Below are positions 60,882-64,000 of a stretch of 64,000 bases of DNA, one piece after another. The DNA is from Fragum whitleyi (taxonomy: Eukaryota > Mollusca > Bivalvia > Cardiida > Cardiidae), in contig OX411557.1 of assembly GCA_948146395.1 (NCBI GenBank), positions 36,806,077-36,870,076 on the forward strand. The letters run 5' to 3'. Position numbers and translations under genes: made by a program. The stretch's first letter is position 1. Each line of letters starts with the position of its first letter. The notes below the pieces were generated by a model. It worked only from the letters and a program-made list of their open reading frames with translations. It ran no database searches and was not told the origin of the DNA.

Positions 60882-61109
60882 TGAGCCTGTGTGTGACATT
60901 TCCAACCATTTGAAATGTTCGTGAGTGGCAAACATAGAGTAGGGTAGACATCCAAATACTGTAAATATAAAGTTTTCAGATGGTCATTAGATACTTTGAA
61001 ACCTTATCGCATAGTGAAGACCCTGGCTAGACTGTGGGAATGCACAGGCTGGTCAGAGTCTTTGCTTTGCACATTTTTGAAATTATTGGAAATCTTATGC
61101 ACAGGCTCA
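60882..61109. mobile_element. TGAGCCTGTG inverted-repeat MITE, copy 3
   Basis: The left end TGAGCCTGTGTGTGACATTT continues into CCAACCATTTGAAATGT. The right end has TTTTGAAATTATTGGAAATC then ATGCACAGGCTCA. At 228 bp it is close in size to the other two copies and is the best-preserved left end. It holds a CACAGGCTGGTCAGAGTC hairpin word inside. Confidence 0.78.
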
Positions 61110-61139
61110 TATATAATTTATAGTAGCTAGTATCAAGAT

Positions 61140-61288
61140 TTGATTTGATTTGATGTAGTTTTATGCCACTTTCCACATTTTTTCAGTTATATCACAGAGG
61201 CTGGATCACTTAGTAATAGATTCCTGGTATTTTTTACCAGTACAACCATCACATCTTTTCCTAGCCTCCAGCTGCTATCTCACATAAG
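61140..61288 (-). mobile_element. 5'-truncated SINE with perfect target-site duplication
   Basis: The 15-base word AGCTAGTATCAAGAT occurs exactly at 61125-61139 and again at 61289-61303, bracketing the insert. On the minus strand the insert begins in the SINE body (CTTATGTGAGATAGCAGCTG), continues through CCTAG-type body words to ATATAACTGAAAAAATGTGG, and ends in an (ATCAA)n tail. The tRNA head is missing. Truncation at the 5' side together with a duplicated target is the signature of target-primed reverse transcription by LINE enzymes. Confidence 0.92.
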
Positions 61289-61303
61289 AGCTAGTATCAA
61301 GAT

Positions 61304-61847
61304 GCAACTCTGAGAATTGTAAGGGATTAAATGACCCAAAGATAGAAAGTTTTAAGGGGTCATGGAAATATGGAAAATGTATGGATGTCAATTACATGCT
61401 GTCTGTAGTTAAAACATTATGCATTACACTCCATTATAATATGACCTACCTTGAGAGAGTGAAATAACCCTGTTGAATATTTTTGATATTACACGTGTTA
61501 TTACACTGGTGGAATAACTATGCAAATGAGCTCAGAGCGAATAGCAACACTATCTAGTAACTGCGTAAATGATGTCATATTGTATATATTGTGACATCAC
61601 TTTCAAACAGCGTTATCATTTTCGAGGAAAATAGAAAAGTTAAATTTTAAGAGTTTTGACAATTTTACGCAAATTTTGGTCATATAGAATATCAATTTGT
61701 GCTCAAAACCGAAATTTATAAACTCATCTTTAATATCTCTTTATGGATGACTTGTTTAATAAATTCAGTACTCATTCAAGATCCTCTTTTTATCTTCTGA
61801 CTGTTATTTATCTGCTGAAATAATTACTGCTTATTACCATTTTAAGC
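61304..61847. other. no gene recognised
   Basis: Unassigned. Two short palindromes (ATTACACGTGTTAT near 61.49 kb; GATGTCA...TGACATC near 61.57 kb) were noted without further support. Confidence 0.4.
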
Positions 61848-62589
61848 TCCACTGGACTAAGTCCAGCTTAGCTTATGTTGTTGCGGGTTTTCAGTCATTA
61901 GTCCATGCCACAACTTTTCATATAAACATCTCTGGAATGCAAGAAGAATAGTTGTTGCCATGACAACACAGAGAACATTCTTGTCCTAAACCATAAGGCA
62001 TAGAACCTTGATTTTTTTTGCATGTGACATTGCCTGATGGGCCTCTACTAAAGTACTTCAAATATGACTTTATCTTGGAATTTAGCCCTATGTTGTTGGA
62101 TCTTGGATTTTACATAGAAACAAAGAGGGAATTTTTTTTAAAAAAATCTTCTCCTCCCTAGACATGAGGCCTAGAGCCTTGATATATTTAACAGGCTTCA
62201 ATGTGGATCTAAATACCTAAGATTGTATCTCTTACTTTAAAATTGGCCTTTGTTGTGGATACTCAAAAAATACAGGAACAGGGCTTGAAAATTCTACTTG
62301 TCTGCTTGTTCTGCATGATTTTTTCCTTCTTTGTCTATACAAGCAGGACGAGTAGATTTTGCAAAATTTCACTTATGAAATTAATGTACCACTATATTTT
62401 CTTATATAGCAGGACAAGTAGAAATTTCAAGAATTTTCAAGCCCTGAGAAGAATGAAGAAGGATATTTTAAGGATATCTTTTAGAAGCTTGATATTTTTG
62501 CATAATGGTGTATCTTGTGTTGGTGGGGAGTATAGCTCAATATTTGTTGACCTTCATTCAAGGTCACAGTTCAAGGTCAAATGATATAC
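61848..62589 (+). mobile_element. modular element B, partial copy
   Basis: Head TTAAGCTCCACTGGACTAAG pairs with GTCCAGCTTAGCTT, the same hairpin type as 31607. The interior has CTAAACCATAAGGCATAGAACC, ATTTAGCCCTATGTTGTTGG and GAGGCCTAGAGCC blocks at ~150-200 bp spacing. The 3' end is not seen before the SINE. The 113-codon frame at 62243-62584 is inside it and resembles no protein. Confidence 0.55.
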
Positions 62590-62603
62590 TCTGGAGCATA
62601 TCT

Positions 62604-62879
62604 AGCCGCCATCATAGTGCAGTTGGTAGCATGTCAGACTGTCAATCTAGAAGTCTCAGGTTCGAACCCCGACGGCGACCCTCATTCTTTCCATTAGTTG
62701 TCTCTCACCAATTGGTTGATAATTGTAGACCTATGTAAGATAGCAGCTGGAGGCTAGGAAAGGATGTGGTGGTTGTACTGGTGAGAAAAATACAAGGAAT
62801 CCATTGTTATGTGCTCCAGCTGCTGCGATATAACTGAAAAAATGTTGAAAGCGGTGTTAAACTCCATTCAATCAATCAA
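62604..62879 (+). mobile_element. tRNA-derived SINE, full length, with target-site duplication
   Basis: The head has box A TAGTGCAGTTGG and box B GGTTCGAACCC about 34 bases later. The body contains CCTATGTAAGATAGCAGCTG and GGCTAGGAAAGGATGTGG. The 3' module is ATATAACTGAAAAAATGTTG, then AAAGCGGTGTTAAAC, with an ATCAATCAATC tail. TCTGGAGCATATCT just upstream and TCTAGATCATATCT just downstream (12 of 14 bases) look like an aged target-site duplication. The layout fits mollusc V-SINE/RUDI-type elements (recalled, not tested). Transcription would be by RNA polymerase III from the internal boxes. Confidence 0.9.
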
Positions 62880-62893
62880 TCTAGATCATATCT

Positions 62894-63202
62894 CATATAT
62901 TTGTGGTCTAATTTATCAATCATTTACATGCTTGTGCAACTTGGTGAAGTTGTGTGCATATTGAAAAAAATTGTGACTTGCAATTAAAGCCAGGATCACT
63001 GAAAAATATCAATTTGAAAAAAATCTAATTATCCAGTACATATCTTAAATATTTTTGGATTAATTTCAAAATAATTTCAAATGATTTTGCAACTAAGTGA
63101 GATGATTTCATGATGTAAGATTTAGTCACTGATTTTCAAGACTTAAAGGTCAGATTTCTAGCACAAAAAACCAAAAACCCTTTCGTACCATGCCTTCCCT
63201 TT
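62894..63202. other. nothing recognised
   Basis: Short AT-rich stretch between the SINE and the last modular element. Confidence 0.4.
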
Positions 63203-63872
63203 TTAGCTCACCTGAGCATGAAGTGCTCAAGGTGAGCTATTGTGATCAAGCTGTGTCGGGTGTCGGGTAGTTCAGTTGTCCGGGTCTCCGTCAACATCTT
63301 GTGTGCACTCTAGAGGGCACATTTTTGCCCCAATTTCTTGAAACTTGATCTGAATGCTTGGCTTCATCAAATCTCAGTCAAGTTCAGAAATGGGTCAAGT
63401 GGGGTCAAAAATGGGGTTAAGGGGTCAAATCTTAGAAAAACCATATGTGCACTCTAGAGGCCACATTTTTGGTCCAAATGTCTTGAAACTTGGTCGGAAT
63501 GTTTGTCTCCATGAAAGCTCGGTCAAGTTCGAAATTAGGTAAAGTGGGGTCAAAAATGAGGTCAAAGGGTCAAATTTAGGAAAATCCTTGTTTGGCCGAG
63601 TAGAGGACATATATTTGTGTGAACATATTGTCTGAATGTTTGACTGAAATCATACATTAGTTCAAAAGAAGGTCAAAAACACCTCTTCAAATCTTGAAAT
63701 TCTTTTAGTACTTTAGAGGCAACATATTTGACTCTAATGTCTTGAAATGAAATCAGAATATTGGTCTACTTGATTTCTTGGACTTTTCTTGAGCCAGTTA
63801 TGAATTTCAAATTAGTAATTTTGACCATTTGCCACCTTTGTCATCTTAATGCCTTAGGTGAGCGCTTAACCC
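63203..63872 (+). mobile_element. modular element A, well-preserved head
   Basis: Head TTTAGCTCACCTGAGCATGA and AGTGCTCAAGGTGAGCTATTG form an almost perfect stem (AGCTCACCTGAGCA.. with ..TGCTCAAGGTGAGCT), followed by GTCGGGTGTCGGGTAG. Monomers marked TAGAGG at 63311, 63455, 63601 and 63714 share GTCTTGAAACTTGGTCGGAATG and GTGGGGTCAAAAATG words; the first three are spaced 144-146 bases. AGGTGAGCGCTTAACCC at 63.86 kb is the start of the 3' end, without the usual hairpin and CTCTTGTT. Confidence 0.7.
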
Positions 63873-64000
63873 TTTGCTGTTTAATCCCTGCTTTTTACGT
63901 GCCTGTGATTTTATGATTGAGAAAACACTGTGAAAAAAGAAGAAATTGCTTCTGACAAGCAATTTTTTTTTCCACTCTATTTTCTACCCAACAGAATGGT

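Noticed and set aside
62243..62584. 113-codon plus-strand frame
   Set aside because: It lies in the interior of modular element B, is rich in F, S and C from T-rich DNA, and has no domain.
62604..62680. Functional tRNA gene
   Set aside because: Boxes A and B are good, but the acceptor stem is imperfect and the segment continues into the SINE body found at three other places.

Overview
The window looks like non-coding, repeat-rich nuclear DNA of a heterodont bivalve mollusc. It is AT-rich and has no long uninterrupted reading frame apart from simple-repeat frames. It is packed with repeat types I associate with clams: hairpin-headed elements starting AGCTCACCTGAGC and ending CCTCTTGTTT, arrays of ~110-175 bp monomers rich in GACCTTGACCTTGA, tails of GACGGACGGACAGACAG, and tRNA-headed SINEs with a shared 3' module. 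The assignment rests on recalled resemblance, and no species is claimed.

Layout. 1-8 kb: SINE remnants, a TC/TA microsatellite, foldback repeats and a full short AACAAGAG element. 8-18.5 kb: almost continuous modular elements and monomer arrays on both strands, a second SINE (12.5 kb) and a foldback element (13.5 kb) lying inside an array. 18.5-20.4 kb: a long GACCTTGAC array containing a ~180 bp foldback. 20.4-23.4 kb: quiet. 23.4-25.3 kb: a TA-flanked MITE next to a near-identical ~0.8 kb tandem duplication. 25.4-26.5 kb: another modular element. 27.0-27.6 kb: the best protein-coding candidate, an unrecognised cysteine-rich frame. 30.4-35.2 kb: an inverted-repeat element, a nested modular element and a ~150 bp monomer array. 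36.9-39.4 kb: a decayed non-LTR retrotransposon with a gag-like ORF1 and an endonuclease/reverse-transcriptase ORF2. 41-55 kb: several MITE families, dispersed duplicates, modular elements and a ~500 bp compound tetranucleotide microsatellite. 55-64 kb: sparser repeats, a weak exon candidate (57.4 kb), a truncated SINE with a perfect 15 bp target-site duplication (61.1 kb), a full SINE (62.6 kb) and a last modular element (63.2 kb).

There is no operon-like logic. Most of the sequence is non-autonomous mobile DNA, with one dead LINE of the general kind whose enzymes move SINEs. No rRNA gene, functional tRNA gene, CRISPR array or complete host gene was found. Low-identity repeat boundaries are approximate, and all calls were made by eye.
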